37,257 nt of DNA, from contig NZ_JXIQ01000070.1 in NCBI RefSeq assembly GCF_000934845.1, positions 1 through 37,257 on the forward strand, given 5' to 3'. Below the pieces are notes generated by a model. It was not told the origin of the DNA. It saw nothing but the letters and a program-made list of their open reading frames with translations, and ran no database searches. Shown here in pieces: positions 1 through 7,741 of the stretch (position 1 is its first letter; each line of letters starts with the position of its first letter). The position numbers and the translations under genes were made by a program. Origin of the DNA: Mesobacillus subterraneus. GTDB lineage: Bacteria > Bacillota > Bacilli > Bacillales > Cytobacillaceae.

Positions 1-182
1 CCTTTCTACTCGCCGTTTCCTTCTCCTGCTTGAGACGGAACTTAATCAGAACGGAGATCGTATGCAAAATTGGTAACAAATGAAGCTTCTGTTTTACACG
101 GGTGAAGTGCAAGCATCTGATCGAGACTACCGAATCTTTTCAAATATAGTCATAGTATTTAAGCATATTATAAATAGAGGTG

Positions 183-254
183 ATGTTTTTTGGTCTAATG
201 ATCATTGGGGCAATTGCCGTGCTCGGTTTTTTGTTCAGTTTGTTATGGGGTTAG
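183..254 (+). CDS. possible 23-residue hydrophobic peptide
   Basis: This short open frame encodes an almost wholly hydrophobic peptide that starts MFFGLMIIGAI and ends in FSLLWG, the size and composition of a single-span micro-membrane protein. A good hairpin terminator begins 22 nt after its stop, which suggests that something here is transcribed on this strand. The start is doubtful: an AGAGGTGAT ribosome-binding-like stretch is too close to the ATG at 183 and rather far from the in-frame ATG at 198. The family is not recognised, and the frame may be chance. Confidence 0.2.
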   Translation: MFFGLMIIGAIAVLGFLFSLLWG

Positions 255-275
255 TGGAAAGGGCTGCCATTGGGA

Positions 276-305
276 TAAATAGGACCTAGGCTAGCCTATT
301 TTTTT
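276..305 (+). terminator. rho-independent terminator
   Basis: A 7-bp stem AAATAGG / CCTATTT with an 11-nt loop runs straight into a run of eight T on the plus strand. It would end any transcript from the 100-260 region. Confidence 0.7.
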
Positions 306-402
306 GTCGTTTAGAATGATGGGTTCTAGAGCTAAAAATGGTTTGTGCTGCGGCTTCACAAAAAAGGGGCAACATATAAATTCTGATATTATAAGAAACC
401 CT

Positions 403-480
403 CTTTTTTTGACAGGTTTGTGGGTGAAAGGCGGAAGGCCGTCAAGATACACCTGTTTTTTTGACATATCTGAGGGTGAA
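403..480 (+). ncRNA. terminator-like structured element with partial tandem copy
   Basis: An outer stem ACAGGT (412-417) / ACCTGT (451-456) is followed by seven or more T. Inside lies a second stem GGCGG-AAGG-CCGTC. The outer and inner helices are separated by the purine-rich strands GGGTGAAA and AAGATACA. The motif TTTTTTTGACA with a downstream GGGTGAAG occurs twice, about 49 nt apart. It does not match a riboswitch class I can name with confidence, and could be a compound terminator or a small RNA. Confidence 0.35.
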
Positions 481-500
481 GTATTATGCCTTCTATTAAA

Positions 501-524
501 GAAAAGCCACCTAGGTGGCTTTTC
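501..524. terminator. bidirectional terminator after sdaAA
   Basis: A perfect palindrome with a 9-10 bp stem (AAAAGCCAC / GTGGCTTTT) and CTAG loop lies 6 nt beyond the sdaAA stop. T-rich flanks on both strands suit termination in either direction. Confidence 0.75.
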
Positions 525-529
525 TCGTT

Positions 530-1435
530 CTATTTCTGAATCAAGTAGTCTACCAGTTTTCCCTTTGGTTTCCCAAAGATTTCTTGCTCCAACCGGCGGC
601 CTGTTGGTGTTGCTGCGAGTCCGCCTTCTGCTGTTTCCCGGAGTGCGGATGGCATTGTCTGGCCGATGGCGTACATCGCGCCAATGACTTCATCGCATGG
701 GATTCGGCTTGTGACTCCTGCTAAGGCCATGTCGGCCGCCGTAATTGCGTTCGAAGCTCCCATCGCATTTCTTTTTACGCATGGAACTTCGACCAGTCCA
801 GCAACAGGGTCACAGACTAATCCAAGCATATTTTTCAGCGTTATCGCAAAAGCCTCAGATGATTGCTGCGGTGTCCCGCCTGCCATTTCAACAATTGCAG
901 CGGCAGCCATGCCAGCAGCGGATCCGACTTCTGCCTGACATCCGCCTGCCGCTCCGGAAATCGAGGCATTGTTGGCTACAACAAAACCAAATGCTGCAGT
1001 CGTGAACAAATACTCGATCATTTCCATGCGCGTCGGGTTCAATTTCTCTTTTACGGCAAAAAGTGTCCCCGGCACGACGCCTGCTGATCCTGCGGTTGGT
1101 GTCGCGCAGATCATGCCCATTGCTGCATTCACTTCGTTTGTTGCGACCGCTTTGCTGACGGCATCCAATAATAGATTGCCGGCAAGCGTCTTCCCTCTGG
1201 CAATATAGCTTTGCAACAATACCGCGTCTCCGCCGGTTAGTCCGGTCTGGGATTTAACGCCAGCCAAACCTCTTTCCACGGCGCGTTCCATGACCTGCAG
1301 ATTATTGTCCATCTGGGCAATGATCTCCTTGCGGCTGCGGCCAGAAACTTCTATTTCCTGCCGAATCATGATTTCGGCGATCTTCACGTGATTTTTTACC
1401 GCTAATTCAACAAGCTCCGCAACATTACGAAACAT
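530..1435 (-). CDS. sdaAA: L-serine dehydratase, iron-sulfur alpha subunit
   Basis: Catalytic subunit of the two-subunit L-serine ammonia-lyase, which deaminates L-serine to pyruvate and ammonia in the cytoplasm using a [4Fe-4S] cluster rather than PLP. The 301-residue length fits Bacillus SdaAA. Conserved cysteine-bearing segments of the family are visible: CATPTAGSAG, GGCQAEVGSA and CDPVAGLVEVPCVKRN, the likely cluster ligands and active-site loop. The ATG start has a GGAGGG site about 9 nt upstream. The gene lies 27 nt downstream of sdaAB on the same strand and is closed by the palindromic terminator at 501-524, so the two subunits form one operon. Nothing appears truncated. Confidence 0.95.
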   Translation of the reverse strand: MFRNVAELVELAVKNHVKIAEIMIRQEIEVSGRSRKEIIAQMDNNLQVMERAVERGLAGVKSQTGLTGGDAVLLQSYIARGKTLAGNLLLDAVSKAVATNEVNAAMGMICATPTAGSAGVVPGTLFAVKEKLNPTRMEMIEYLFTTAAFGFVVANNASISGAAGGCQAEVGSAAGMAAAAIVEMAGGTPQQSSEAFAITLKNMLGLVCDPVAGLVEVPCVKRNAMGASNAITAADMALAGVTSRIPCDEVIGAMYAIGQTMPSALRETAEGGLAATPTGRRLEQEIFGKPKGKLVDYLIQK

Positions 1436-1462
1436 GGCTTGCCCTCCTGATGTTTCTCATAT

Positions 1463-2128
1463 TTAATCAACAAGACGAATGACTTGGTCCACTCCATCTA
1501 GGGCAGCTAACTCTGCGTACACTTCGTCTTTAAGTTTGTGGTCCATTTCGATCACCATGACCGCGATATCTCCCTTATCCTTTCGGGAAACCTCCATATG
1601 GCCGATGTTCATCTGATGCTTTGACAAAACGGAAGTTACCGCTGATATCAGCCCGAATCGATCATGATGGACAACGAGGATCGTCGGGTTGGCACCGGAC
1701 AGCTTGAGCTTGAACGAATTGATTTCTGTGATCTCAATTGTTCCGCCACCAATGGAAATGCCAACAATTTCAAGCTCCTTGCCCTGTCCATCGAACAAAT
1801 TTATTTTTACCGTATTCGGATGCTCCGTTACGGCATCTTCCTTAATGAATTCCACTTCGAGTCCGGACTGCTCTGCAATTTTTAAAGCGTCAGGAATCCG
1901 TTCATCAAATGTATCAAAGTCCATGATTCCGGCAACGAGTGCGAGGTCGGTTCCATGCCCTTTATAAGTTTTAGCAAAAGAGCCGTACAAAGAGATGATG
2001 GCCTTTGTCGGTTGCTTTTCGAACAGTGTGCGCGCGACGCGGCCAATCCTTGCAGCACCGGCTGTATGCGAACTTGATGGCCCGATCATCACCGGACCAA
2101 TAATATCAAATGCAGAACGATATTTCAT
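1463..2128 (-). CDS. sdaAB: L-serine dehydratase, beta subunit (ACT domain)
   Basis: Beta subunit of the iron-sulfur serine dehydratase. The N-terminal half holds the family signature DIIGPVMIGPSSSHTAGAAR (residues 9-28), which contributes to the substrate and cluster pocket. The C-terminal 70 residues or so form an ACT domain (TILVVHHDRFGLISAVTSVL onward), the usual amino-acid-sensing fold. Length (221 aa) is normal. The start at 2128 has AAAGGAG about 9 nt upstream. It is the first gene of the sdaAB-sdaAA operon. The 133 nt upstream hold no obvious riboswitch or T-box. Confidence 0.95.
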   Translation of the reverse strand: MKYRSAFDIIGPVMIGPSSSHTAGAARIGRVARTLFEKQPTKAIISLYGSFAKTYKGHGTDLALVAGIMDFDTFDERIPDALKIAEQSGLEVEFIKEDAVTEHPNTVKINLFDGQGKELEIVGISIGGGTIEITEINSFKLKLSGANPTILVVHHDRFGLISAVTSVLSKHQMNIGHMEVSRKDKGDIAVMVIEMDHKLKDEVYAELAALDGVDQVIRLVD

Positions 2129-2240
2129 GGTTCACTGCTCCTTTTATCGAAAGCGATTTCATAACTTATATTTTTAAAGATTCCTAGCCATTGTTATCTT
2201 ACCACATTCTCTATATCGTTTACTCGTTTTTTGAGAAAAA

Positions 2241-2271
2241 TGTAAAAACCACCCCAGTCAATCAGGATGGT
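2241..2271 (-). terminator. terminator of the GGDEF gene
   Basis: On the minus strand ACCATCC pairs with GGGTGGT across a 10-nt loop and is followed by TTTTTACATTTTT. The hairpin overlaps the stop codon of the diguanylate cyclase gene. Confidence 0.6.
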
Positions 2272-3296
2272 ATCTTCACGCTGACTTTATTTCTGCCGCT
2301 ATTTTTCGACGCATACAGTGCTTCATCGGCACGGTTTAGCAAGGAGTCACTATTATCGCCAGACTGATAATAGGTGATGCCGAAGCTAGCGGTCAGACTG
2401 CCTGCCTCTTTGAAACAATGGTTTGCAACGATCTTGCGGATATGCTCCGCTTTTTCAATCGCTTGTCCACTATTGCTATTGGTGATCACGATGAATTCCT
2501 CTCCGCCCCAGCGCCCGAAAAGGTCCCCGTCTGGTAAATTGGCTGTAACAATCTCCGCCAGTTCCTTCAAAACGCAATCACCAATTTTATGTCCATATTT
2601 ATCGTTGACTTTTTTAAAATAGTCGATATCAAAAAAGATAATCGAAAATGGTTGCCGATTTTCTTCGGCTGTTTTGAGCTTTTCTTCAAACCAGGTATCG
2701 ACCTGATGCCGGTTTGCAACATGAGTCAGGGAATCGATAAAGGCGTGCTTTTTATAGTAGTCCCTCTCGCTAAAGGCCCGAAACATATTTTGTGCATAAA
2801 AGAGAACCAGGATATAGACAGCATTCGCTGCAAGAAACTGCGTTAGGGAATCGATTGACTCATCCGGAAGCTTCAGACTATAAATCAATCCAATCGCAAG
2901 CGTAAGGAGGAAAATAAAAACAGAATAGTAAAATCCCTTTTTGGTGCCAAGAATTAAGAAGAAAAACATGATAATCAACGGCATCCAAACAATAAAATCT
3001 CCTAACGACCCGCCCCCTTTAGCAAGATCATTATGGACAACCTCGACTAAGGTGAGCACATGATAAAAACTAACCAGTATGACGGTTATATACTCTCCAA
3101 GGTGAACTCCCCGGTTCGTATAGGCTAAGAACCAACTGATGGAAAACCAGATAATCAATGTCGTATTGATGGCTGTATCAAACCAGCTTTCATTATTTAG
3201 CAAACAATTGGCGATCAGTGCTACTAGAATGATCGGCAACAGCCGCATATACATGCTTCGCTTCAGCTCATCGATCGTTTCAAAGTTCGCAAACAT
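2262..3296 (-). CDS. membrane diguanylate cyclase (GGDEF)
   Basis: Predicted to make cyclic di-GMP from two GTP. The N-terminal half is hydrophobic with about five or six membrane segments and no recognisable extracellular sensor. The C-terminal 160 residues are a GGDEF domain: DSLTHVANRHQ at its start, FFDIDYFKKVNDKYGHKIGD (metal and nucleotide binding) and RWGGEEF, an active-type GGEEF signature loop. The inhibitory I-site RxxD expected five residues before GGEEF reads PDGD, so product feedback through that site is probably lost. I place the start at the ATG at 3296, because GGGGAG sits 9 nt before it. An upstream in-frame ATG at 3320 has its purine-rich site directly abutting it. The gene appears monocistronic. 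Its signal is unknown. Confidence 0.88.
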   Translation of the reverse strand: MFANFETIDELKRSMYMRLLPIILVALIANCLLNNESWFDTAINTTLIIWFSISWFLAYTNRGVHLGEYITVILVSFYHVLTLVEVVHNDLAKGGGSLGDFIVWMPLIIMFFFLILGTKKGFYYSVFIFLLTLAIGLIYSLKLPDESIDSLTQFLAANAVYILVLFYAQNMFRAFSERDYYKKHAFIDSLTHVANRHQVDTWFEEKLKTAEENRQPFSIIFFDIDYFKKVNDKYGHKIGDCVLKELAEIVTANLPDGDLFGRWGGEEFIVITNSNSGQAIEKAEHIRKIVANHCFKEAGSLTASFGITYYQSGDNSDSLLNRADEALYASKNSGRNKVSVKIPS

Positions 3297-3432
3297 CTTC
3301 CTCATCTCCCCAGCTGTCATCCTTCTGCAGACGCTCGAACCATATTTCCTTCTTAGGACAAGACCGGACGAAACACATCCCTTCCTGAAACTATTGTACT
3401 AGAAAACTCCATTTTCGTATATTTTCAACTGC

Positions 3433-3469
3433 AAAAAAAGAAGCAAAAGTCCTAGAAAGACTTCTGCTT
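3433..3469 (-). terminator. strong terminator after anti-sigma remnant
   Basis: An 11-bp stem (AAGCAGAAGTC / GACTTTTGCTT on the minus strand, one G-T pair) with a 7-nt loop is followed by CTTTTTTT. It lies just beyond the stop of the gene fragment at 3477 and is presumably its original terminator. Confidence 0.8.
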
Positions 3470-3476
3470 TAGTTTA

Positions 3477-3629
3477 TCATTCTGTCCAATTCCAGTATGT
3501 CATATCTCCAAGGTTCGCCCCTTGGATTTGCCTGTTTTCTTTTAGCTTAAGCAATTCTTTTACAGGTCCCGTCACGACAGCGCCGTATACTTGGAAGCCT
3601 TCCATTCCGTTACTAAAACGATGAACTAT
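3477..3629 (-). pseudogene. C-terminal remnant of an anti-sigma factor
   Basis: A 50-codon open stretch reads through VYGAVVTGPVKELLKLKEN, then LGDMTYWNWTE and a stop. The pattern (V-x-GAVVTG-P-x-KELL ... W-N-W near the end) is that of the C-terminal domain of Bacillus anti-sigma factors of the Sigma_reg_C type. An in-frame TAG lies directly upstream and no N-terminal zinc-binding or membrane part follows, so this is the last quarter of a gene whose front has been deleted. Its terminator survives at 3433-3469. The family assignment is from motif memory. The truncation is seen directly. Confidence 0.6.
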
Positions 3630-3761
3630 CTAAAATGTTACACTTTATTTCCGGTGTTTTGGAAAAAACTTAAAAAACATCATTTCCACGTTGCTTGGCT
3701 TAGCTTTCTTTTTTAAAAATATGGTACATTAGAAAGGAACATACGGAAGGGAGATTTATCG

Positions 3762-4106
3762 ATGACAGAAAAAAATAAGGCTTTGCCGCCAAAAACATGC
3801 GAAATCGAGCGTCTCGTTACGATCGAAGACGACGTCAATAAAGTTTTACAAGGAAAGAAAACAGCGACTCGCCGCAATGGCCGTTATGCTGATGTAGGCG
3901 AAATCATGGAGTTAAAAGGGAAGAAATACATCGTGGACAATGTCTACTCTCAATCACTTGGCGAATTGACAGATGCCGATGCTCAGCGCGAAGGTTTCGA
4001 AAATGTCGAGGAGTACAAGCAGTCGATCCTATCTTATCACCCGGGAATGCCATGGCTTCCGCAAATGCGTGTTTGGGTGCATGAATTCAGCCCTGTCGAA
4101 GAATAA
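3762..4106 (+). CDS. ASCH-domain protein
   Basis: A 114-residue soluble protein of the ASCH (PUA-like beta-barrel) type, a fold thought to bind RNA or modified nucleotides. Visible family features are the N-terminal V-x-KVLQGKKTATRRNGRY segment with its basic TATRR turn, GEIMELKGKKYIV in the middle of the barrel, and a C-terminal PWLPQMRVWVHEF strand. The start has GGAAGGGAG about 9 nt upstream. The exact substrate is unknown. It is followed after 3 nt by a small membrane protein gene, and the two probably share one transcript ending at 4560-4589. Confidence 0.75.
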   Translation: MTEKNKALPPKTCEIERLVTIEDDVNKVLQGKKTATRRNGRYADVGEIMELKGKKYIVDNVYSQSLGELTDADAQREGFENVEEYKQSILSYHPGMPWLPQMRVWVHEFSPVEE

Positions 4107-4109
4107 GCA

Positions 4110-4550
4110 ATGGATTTTTTGTACCGAATCATCATTTATCTTCACGTCATAAGCGTGATAGCCTCCATCGGGCCTTTCTTTATTTTGCTGCCGATAGTAA
4201 AAAAACTTCCTAATGCTGTAGAGATAGCATTGGAAGCCCATTTAGCCTTGCTCAAATCAGTCGTGCGGCTGGCAAAGCACGCCGGCCATGTGATGATTGG
4301 ATCGGGTATCCTGCTCGTCATCCTTGGACCATGGACGTGGAGGACGCCTTGGATTTTCAGTACAGTGGCGCTGCTGTTTGCCTCCCTGTTTTTCTTAGCA
4401 CGAGCATTCTCCCCAACACTTCGGAAATTTGCCGAAGAAGGCGCGAACAAGCAGGACCTAGCCGCAAAATTGAACCGCACCATCTGGACCTACCTCATTC
4501 TTTTGATGTCGACGCTTTGGTTCATGGTCGTGAAGCCGAATTTGTGGTGA
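4110..4550 (+). CDS. small four-span membrane protein (DUF2269-like)
   Basis: A 146-residue protein with about four hydrophobic segments: IIIYLHVISVIASIGPFFIL, a central GHVMIGSGILLVILGPW, FSTVALLFASLFFLARAF and a last span near LILLMSTLWFMVV. The early histidine in a YLHV context, the later H-x-G-H in the second span, and the size resemble the DUF2269 group of putative integral membrane proteins, whose function is not established. It starts 3 nt after the ASCH gene with no strong site of its own, so it is probably translationally coupled. A clear terminator follows. Confidence 0.65.
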   Translation: MDFLYRIIIYLHVISVIASIGPFFILLPIVKKLPNAVEIALEAHLALLKSVVRLAKHAGHVMIGSGILLVILGPWTWRTPWIFSTVALLFASLFFLARAFSPTLRKFAEEGANKQDLAAKLNRTIWTYLILLMSTLWFMVVKPNLW

Positions 4551-4559
4551 ATAAGTGGA

Positions 4560-4589
4560 AGTCCGGGCATCGTACCCGGGCTTTTTTTT
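4560..4589 (+). terminator. rho-independent terminator
   Basis: An 8-bp stem AGTCCGGG / CCCGGGCT with a 7-nt loop is followed by eight T on the plus strand, 9 nt after the stop of the preceding membrane-protein gene. Confidence 0.85.
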
Positions 4590-4630
4590 ACTGACTTGGT
4601 CGATTCGTTTAAGGCTATGTTCAATACAAA

Positions 4631-4661
4631 AGGAAAACAGCCACCAATTACCAGCGGCTGT
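4631..4661 (-). terminator. probable weak terminator
   Basis: On the minus strand ACAGCC pairs with GGCTGT over a 13-nt loop and is followed by TTTCCTTTTG. It overlaps the stop of the small frame at 4648 and would close the phosphatase transcript. Confidence 0.45.
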
Positions 4662-4743
4662 CAGGAAAAAGCATTCGATTGTAGGGTCCGCGGGCGATCT
4701 TGACGCCATCTTCAGCAAGAGCCAGTCTCGGATGGCAAGACAT
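4648..4743 (-). CDS. possible 31-residue protein after the phosphatase
   Basis: A short frame begins 4 nt after the phosphatase stop and encodes a mixed, soluble-looking peptide (MSCHPRLALAEDG at the front, PYNRMLFPDSRW at the end), stopping inside a terminator-like hairpin. The tight spacing and terminator favour a real small gene. There is no good ribosome binding site (GGAGA is about 13 nt away). The family is not recognised. Confidence 0.3.
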   Translation of the reverse strand: MSCHPRLALAEDGVKIARGPYNRMLFPDSRW

Positions 4744-4747
4744 ATCT

Positions 4748-5176
4748 TTATTTTTTCTCCGGGAAGATCCTTTCAAGCGATGTAATCAATTGGGAATCGA
4801 GATTCAGGACTTCGCGGACTTCTCGTGCCTTAGCCTTCGCTTCCTCCAAATTGTCTGCTTGATTCAGCTTCAGCAGCGTACCAACAGCAAGTGTGCCTGT
4901 TCGCGTTCTACCCGTAGAGCAATGGAAGTAAATATTTTTCCCGGACTCGTAAGCCGCTGCCACCTCATCCAACGCCTTTTCAACCGACTCATCCTGCTGT
5001 GAGTCCTTATCATACATTTGCAGATGGGTGCGTGGATAATCATAATTCCCCTCTGTATTTTCAGCTCGCAAATCATATACGATATCAATTTTTTCATGTT
5101 CAAGCAGTTCCGGAATCGCATCTGCCCCGCCAATAAAGATCCGGCCAGGGACAAGCGCTTGATAATTTTTGCTCAT
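4748..5176 (-). CDS. dual-specificity / tyrosine protein phosphatase
   Basis: A compact 142-residue cysteine phosphatase. The active-site loop HCSTGRTRTG contains Cys86 and Arg92 in the HC-x5-R arrangement. The general-acid aspartate is probably in the upstream DKDSQQDES loop. The AAAAGGAGG site precedes the ATG at normal spacing. The gene follows arsC by 51 nt, but a terminator lies between them, so it is read through at low level or from its own promoter. Its position at the end of an arsenic operon suggests either a phosphoprotein phosphatase in the same response or chance adjacency. The substrate cannot be told from sequence. Confidence 0.8.
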   Translation of the reverse strand: MSKNYQALVPGRIFIGGADAIPELLEHEKIDIVYDLRAENTEGNYDYPRTHLQMYDKDSQQDESVEKALDEVAAAYESGKNIYFHCSTGRTRTGTLAVGTLLKLNQADNLEEAKAKAREVREVLNLDSQLITSLERIFPEKK

Positions 5177-5193
5177 TCGTATTTCCTCCTTTT

Positions 5194-5222
5194 AAAAAAA
5201 GGCCAGAAGTTTCCCCCTGGCT
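5194..5222 (-). terminator. terminator after arsC
   Basis: On the minus strand AGCCAG pairs with CTGGCC across a 10-nt loop and is followed by seven T. It lies 5 nt after the arsC stop. Confidence 0.8.
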
Positions 5223-5227
5223 TCCTG

Positions 5228-5647
5228 TTATTTTCCTGTTTCAGCAAAGGTTTTGATTCTATCGCTGATTTGATCACGGACGCGCTGGAACACGGCCCAT
5301 TTTTCTTCTTCTGTTCCCTCTGCCTTAGCTGGGTCGTCGAAGCCCCAGTGTTCGCGTCTTACTTGCGGTGGTGTCACCGGGCAATGCTCATCAGCATGGC
5401 CGCAAAGTGTGACGACAAGCTCTGAATTGTGGAGGATTTCGGGATCAATCACATTTGATGTGTGGCCGGAAATGTCGATGCCCACCTCTGCCATTGCCTT
5501 GACCGCATTCGGATTCAGCCCATGCGCCTCAATACCCGCGCTCTTCACTTCCCACTCGTCACCAAGATGTTTTTTTGCCCAGCCTTCTGCCATTTGGCTT
5601 CGGCAAGAGTTTCCTGTACATAAGAAATAGATTGTTTTTTTTGCCAT
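5228..5647 (-). CDS. arsC: arsenate reductase, thioredoxin-coupled
   Basis: Cytoplasmic reductase of arsenate to arsenite, of the low-molecular-weight-phosphatase type recycled by thioredoxin. The P-loop CTGNSCRS places Cys10 at the nucleophile position, and Cys82 and Cys89 (LCGHADEHC) form the relay disulfide pair at exactly the spacing known for Bacillus and Staphylococcus ArsC. The family DPAKAEG motif is at about residues 105-111. The 139-residue length is standard and all three cysteines are present. It follows arsB by 18 nt and is the last gene of the arsR-arsB-arsC operon before a terminator. Confidence 0.97.
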   Translation of the reverse strand: MAKKTIYFLCTGNSCRSQMAEGWAKKHLGDEWEVKSAGIEAHGLNPNAVKAMAEVGIDISGHTSNVIDPEILHNSELVVTLCGHADEHCPVTPPQVRREHWGFDDPAKAEGTEEEKWAVFQRVRDQISDRIKTFAETGK

Positions 5648-5665
5648 AATAGATTCGCTCCCTTT

Positions 5666-6967
5666 TTAGATAATTAGCAACCAAATATATAAACCTACAA
5701 GCGTTAGGAACAAAGTAGGAATGGTTAAGATGATTCCTGTTTTAAAATAAGTGCCCCAAGAAATCCTCACGCCCTTCAATGAAAGGACATGCAGCCACAA
5801 CAATGTTGCCAGTGAACCGATCGGGGTGATTTTCGGCCCTAAATCGGAGCCGATGACATTGGCATAGATCAACGCTTCACGGATGACGCCAGTTGTGTTA
5901 GTATCCGCAACTGCCAGCGCATCTATCATGACAGTTGGCATATTGTTCATAATAGAAGAAAGAATCGCAGCGATGAAGCCCATACCGATCGTAGCAGCGA
6001 ATAAACCCTGGTCAGCCGCAGCCTGGATAACGTCAGCTAACAGATTGGTCAAGCCGGCATTACGCAAACCGTAAACGACAACGTACATTCCAATTGAAAA
6101 GAACACGATGGCCCACGGTGCTCCTTTTACTACGGTAGCCGTATGAACAGCCGGGCTCCTCCTTGCCATCATCAAAAAGAAAATCGCAACAATTCCAGCA
6201 ATGAACGATACCGGGATATTCAGAAATTCACTTGCAAAATAGCCAATCAGCAGGACTCCCAACACAATCCAGGATAAGCGGAACATTTTCACATCCTTGA
6301 TCGCTTCGACCGGCTTTTTCAGATCGGACATCTCGTAATGTTTCGGGATGCTCTTTTTGAAAAATAAATACAAAACCAAAATACTAGCACCTAATGAGAA
6401 GAAGTTCGGCACGATCATGCGGGATGCATACTCAACGAATCCAATCTCGAAGAAATCAGCAGATACAATATTCACCAGATTGCTGACAACCAGCGGCAAT
6501 GACGTCGTATCGGCAATAAAACCGCTTGCCATGATAAAAGGAAATACCATTTTTTCCTCGAATTTCAGGTTGCGGACCATCGCCAGCACGATGGGAGTTA
6601 AGATCAGGGCAGCTCCGTCGTTTGCAAACAATGCAGCCACGCCAGCACCAAGCAGGGTGACATAGACGAACATCTTAATACCGTTCCCCTTTGCTGCCCT
6701 CGCCATATGTAAGGCTGCCCATTCAAAAAATCCAATCTCATCTAAAATAAGCGAAATAATAATAATGGCAATAAAAGCAAGTGTAGCATTCCAGACAATC
6801 CCGGTAACATCGATAACGTCCTGGAAGTCAACAACACCGAAAAGCAATGCTAAGATTGCACCCCCTACAGCTGACCAGCCAATTCCCAACCCTTTAGGCT
6901 GCCAAATAACAAGCGTCAGCGTCACAAGGAAAATCAGTGAAGCTATGATCGGTAATGACAATTCCAC
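5666..6967 (-). CDS. arsB: arsenite efflux permease ArsB
   Basis: A polytopic inner-membrane pump of the ArsB/ion-transporter superfamily, 433 residues with about 11-12 membrane segments, which expels the arsenite made by ArsC. Diagnostic stretches include the N-terminal [35 protein letters not shown] (conserved N-D in the first inverted repeat) and [16 protein letters not shown] (the matching element of the second repeat). No arsA ATPase gene is present, so it acts as a secondary carrier. The start is either GTG at 6967 (GGAGG 3 nt away) or the TTG two codons later, which has better spacing. It follows arsR by 9 nt. Confidence 0.95.
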   Translation of the reverse strand: MELSLPIIASLIFLVTLTLVIWQPKGLGIGWSAVGGAILALLFGVVDFQDVIDVTGIVWNATLAFIAIIIISLILDEIGFFEWAALHMARAAKGNGIKMFVYVTLLGAGVAALFANDGAALILTPIVLAMVRNLKFEEKMVFPFIMASGFIADTTSLPLVVSNLVNIVSADFFEIGFVEYASRMIVPNFFSLGASILVLYLFFKKSIPKHYEMSDLKKPVEAIKDVKMFRLSWIVLGVLLIGYFASEFLNIPVSFIAGIVAIFFLMMARRSPAVHTATVVKGAPWAIVFFSIGMYVVVYGLRNAGLTNLLADVIQAAADQGLFAATIGMGFIAAILSSIMNNMPTVMIDALAVADTNTTGVIREALIYANVIGSDLGPKITPIGSLATLLWLHVLSLKGVRISWGTYFKTGIILTIPTLFLTLVGLYIWLLII

Positions 6968-6976
6968 ACACCTCCA

Positions 6977-7321
6977 TTAATCACAGGAAATTCGTTTTCC
7001 CTGCTTTTCAAGTTCTGTAAATTTTTCTTCCTGACTCGGAAGTGCCTCCATGAGCAATTGAACAAATTCGAAATGCTCATATTGCCGGTTCATCGAGTAA
7101 AAAACCCACTGCCCTCTCCTGGACTCTTTTACCAAACCTGCGTCCTTCAGCTTGCGGATATGCTGGCTGATTGCCGGCTGACTCGCATCAAACATGGCGA
7201 CAAATTCACAAACACAGCAATCGTGATCAGCAAGAATTCTCATCATCGTCAACCGCGTCCTGTCACCAAGTAGCTTAAAAACTGCAGCAGCTTGATCCAT
7301 TTCCATCCTTTGCTTGATCAA
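6977..7321 (-). CDS. arsR: ArsR-family arsenite-responsive repressor
   Basis: A winged-helix repressor of the ArsR/SmtB family, 114 residues. The metalloid-binding motif DCCVCEFV lies at the start of the DNA-binding helices, followed by the recognition helix ASQPAISQHIRKLKDAGLV. The cysteine pair is what binds As(III) or Sb(III) and releases DNA in this family. A TTG start at 7321 has GGAGGTGG at good spacing; an internal ATG at 7300 is an alternative. It leads the arsB-arsC operon and a symmetrical operator-like site lies at 7361-7382, about 40 nt upstream. Confidence 0.92.
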   Translation of the reverse strand: MIKQRMEMDQAAAVFKLLGDRTRLTMMRILADHDCCVCEFVAMFDASQPAISQHIRKLKDAGLVKESRRGQWVFYSMNRQYEHFEFVQLLMEALPSQEEKFTELEKQGKRISCD

Positions 7322-7360
7322 TTACTCTCCACCTCCATTTCATCGTAATTACCGCATTAG

Positions 7361-7382
7361 TATATAATGATTTGCTTATATA
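7361..7382. promoter_or_regulatory. putative ArsR operator
   Basis: A perfect inverted repeat TATATAA-8 nt-TTATATA lies in the leader of arsR. AT-rich dyads of this kind around the promoter are typical ArsR targets. The site is inferred from symmetry and position. Confidence 0.5.
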
Positions 7383-7443
7383 TTCAAGAGTGATTCTATG
7401 TATAGATTATTAAGAATTTGTAAAGCTGTAGGATTTATTTTAT

Positions 7444-7477
7444 CAAAAAGACGCCCGGAGAACTTATCCTTGGCGTC
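7444..7477 (-). terminator. terminator of the second arsenic module
   Basis: On the minus strand GACGCC pairs with GGCGTC over a 16-nt loop and is followed by TTTTTG. It lies 15 nt after the thioredoxin-like gene, separating the two ars modules. Confidence 0.7.
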
Positions 7478-7491
7478 CTTGTTAATTGATA

Positions 7492-7722
7492 TTAAGCCAA
7501 CATGCCTTTCAGCTCTTTGACAGTTAATAGCTTACCTGTGGAAACCACCTTTTCGTCGATGACAAGTGCGGGGGTACTCATCACTTTGTACTTCATGATT
7601 TCCTTGATGTCTTCTACCTTTTCGATCACTGCGTCCACCTGTACTTCTTCGACCGCCATGCGTGTGTTTTTTTCAAGCTCTTGGCATTTTTTGCAGCCTG
7701 TACCTAAAATTTTAATATTCAT
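7492..7722 (-). CDS. small thioredoxin-like disulfide protein
   Basis: A 76-residue thioredoxin-fold miniprotein (family of redox-active disulfide protein 2). The N-terminal strand MNIKILGTG is followed by the redox centre GCKKCQ, and the cis-proline of the fold is in STPALVID. I place the start at the ATG at 7722, which has AGGAGG 8 nt upstream. Longer in-frame readings run into the permease gene. It follows an ArsP-like permease, a pairing seen repeatedly in arsenic loci, where it probably keeps a thiol partner or the arsenical reduced. The function is inferred from context. Confidence 0.8.
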   Translation of the reverse strand: MNIKILGTGCKKCQELEKNTRMAVEEVQVDAVIEKVEDIKEIMKYKVMSTPALVIDEKVVSTGKLLTVKELKGMLA

Positions 7723-7741
7723 TTTCATTTCCTCCTCATCG

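Noticed and set aside
80-289. 69-codon plus-strand frame near the window start
   Set aside because: No ribosome binding site, its stop lies inside the terminator hairpin, and the composition is not protein-like. The smaller hydrophobic frame fits the terminator better.
304-687. 127-codon plus-strand frame
   Set aside because: Runs through two terminator-like hairpins and into the antisense of sdaAA; a shadow frame.
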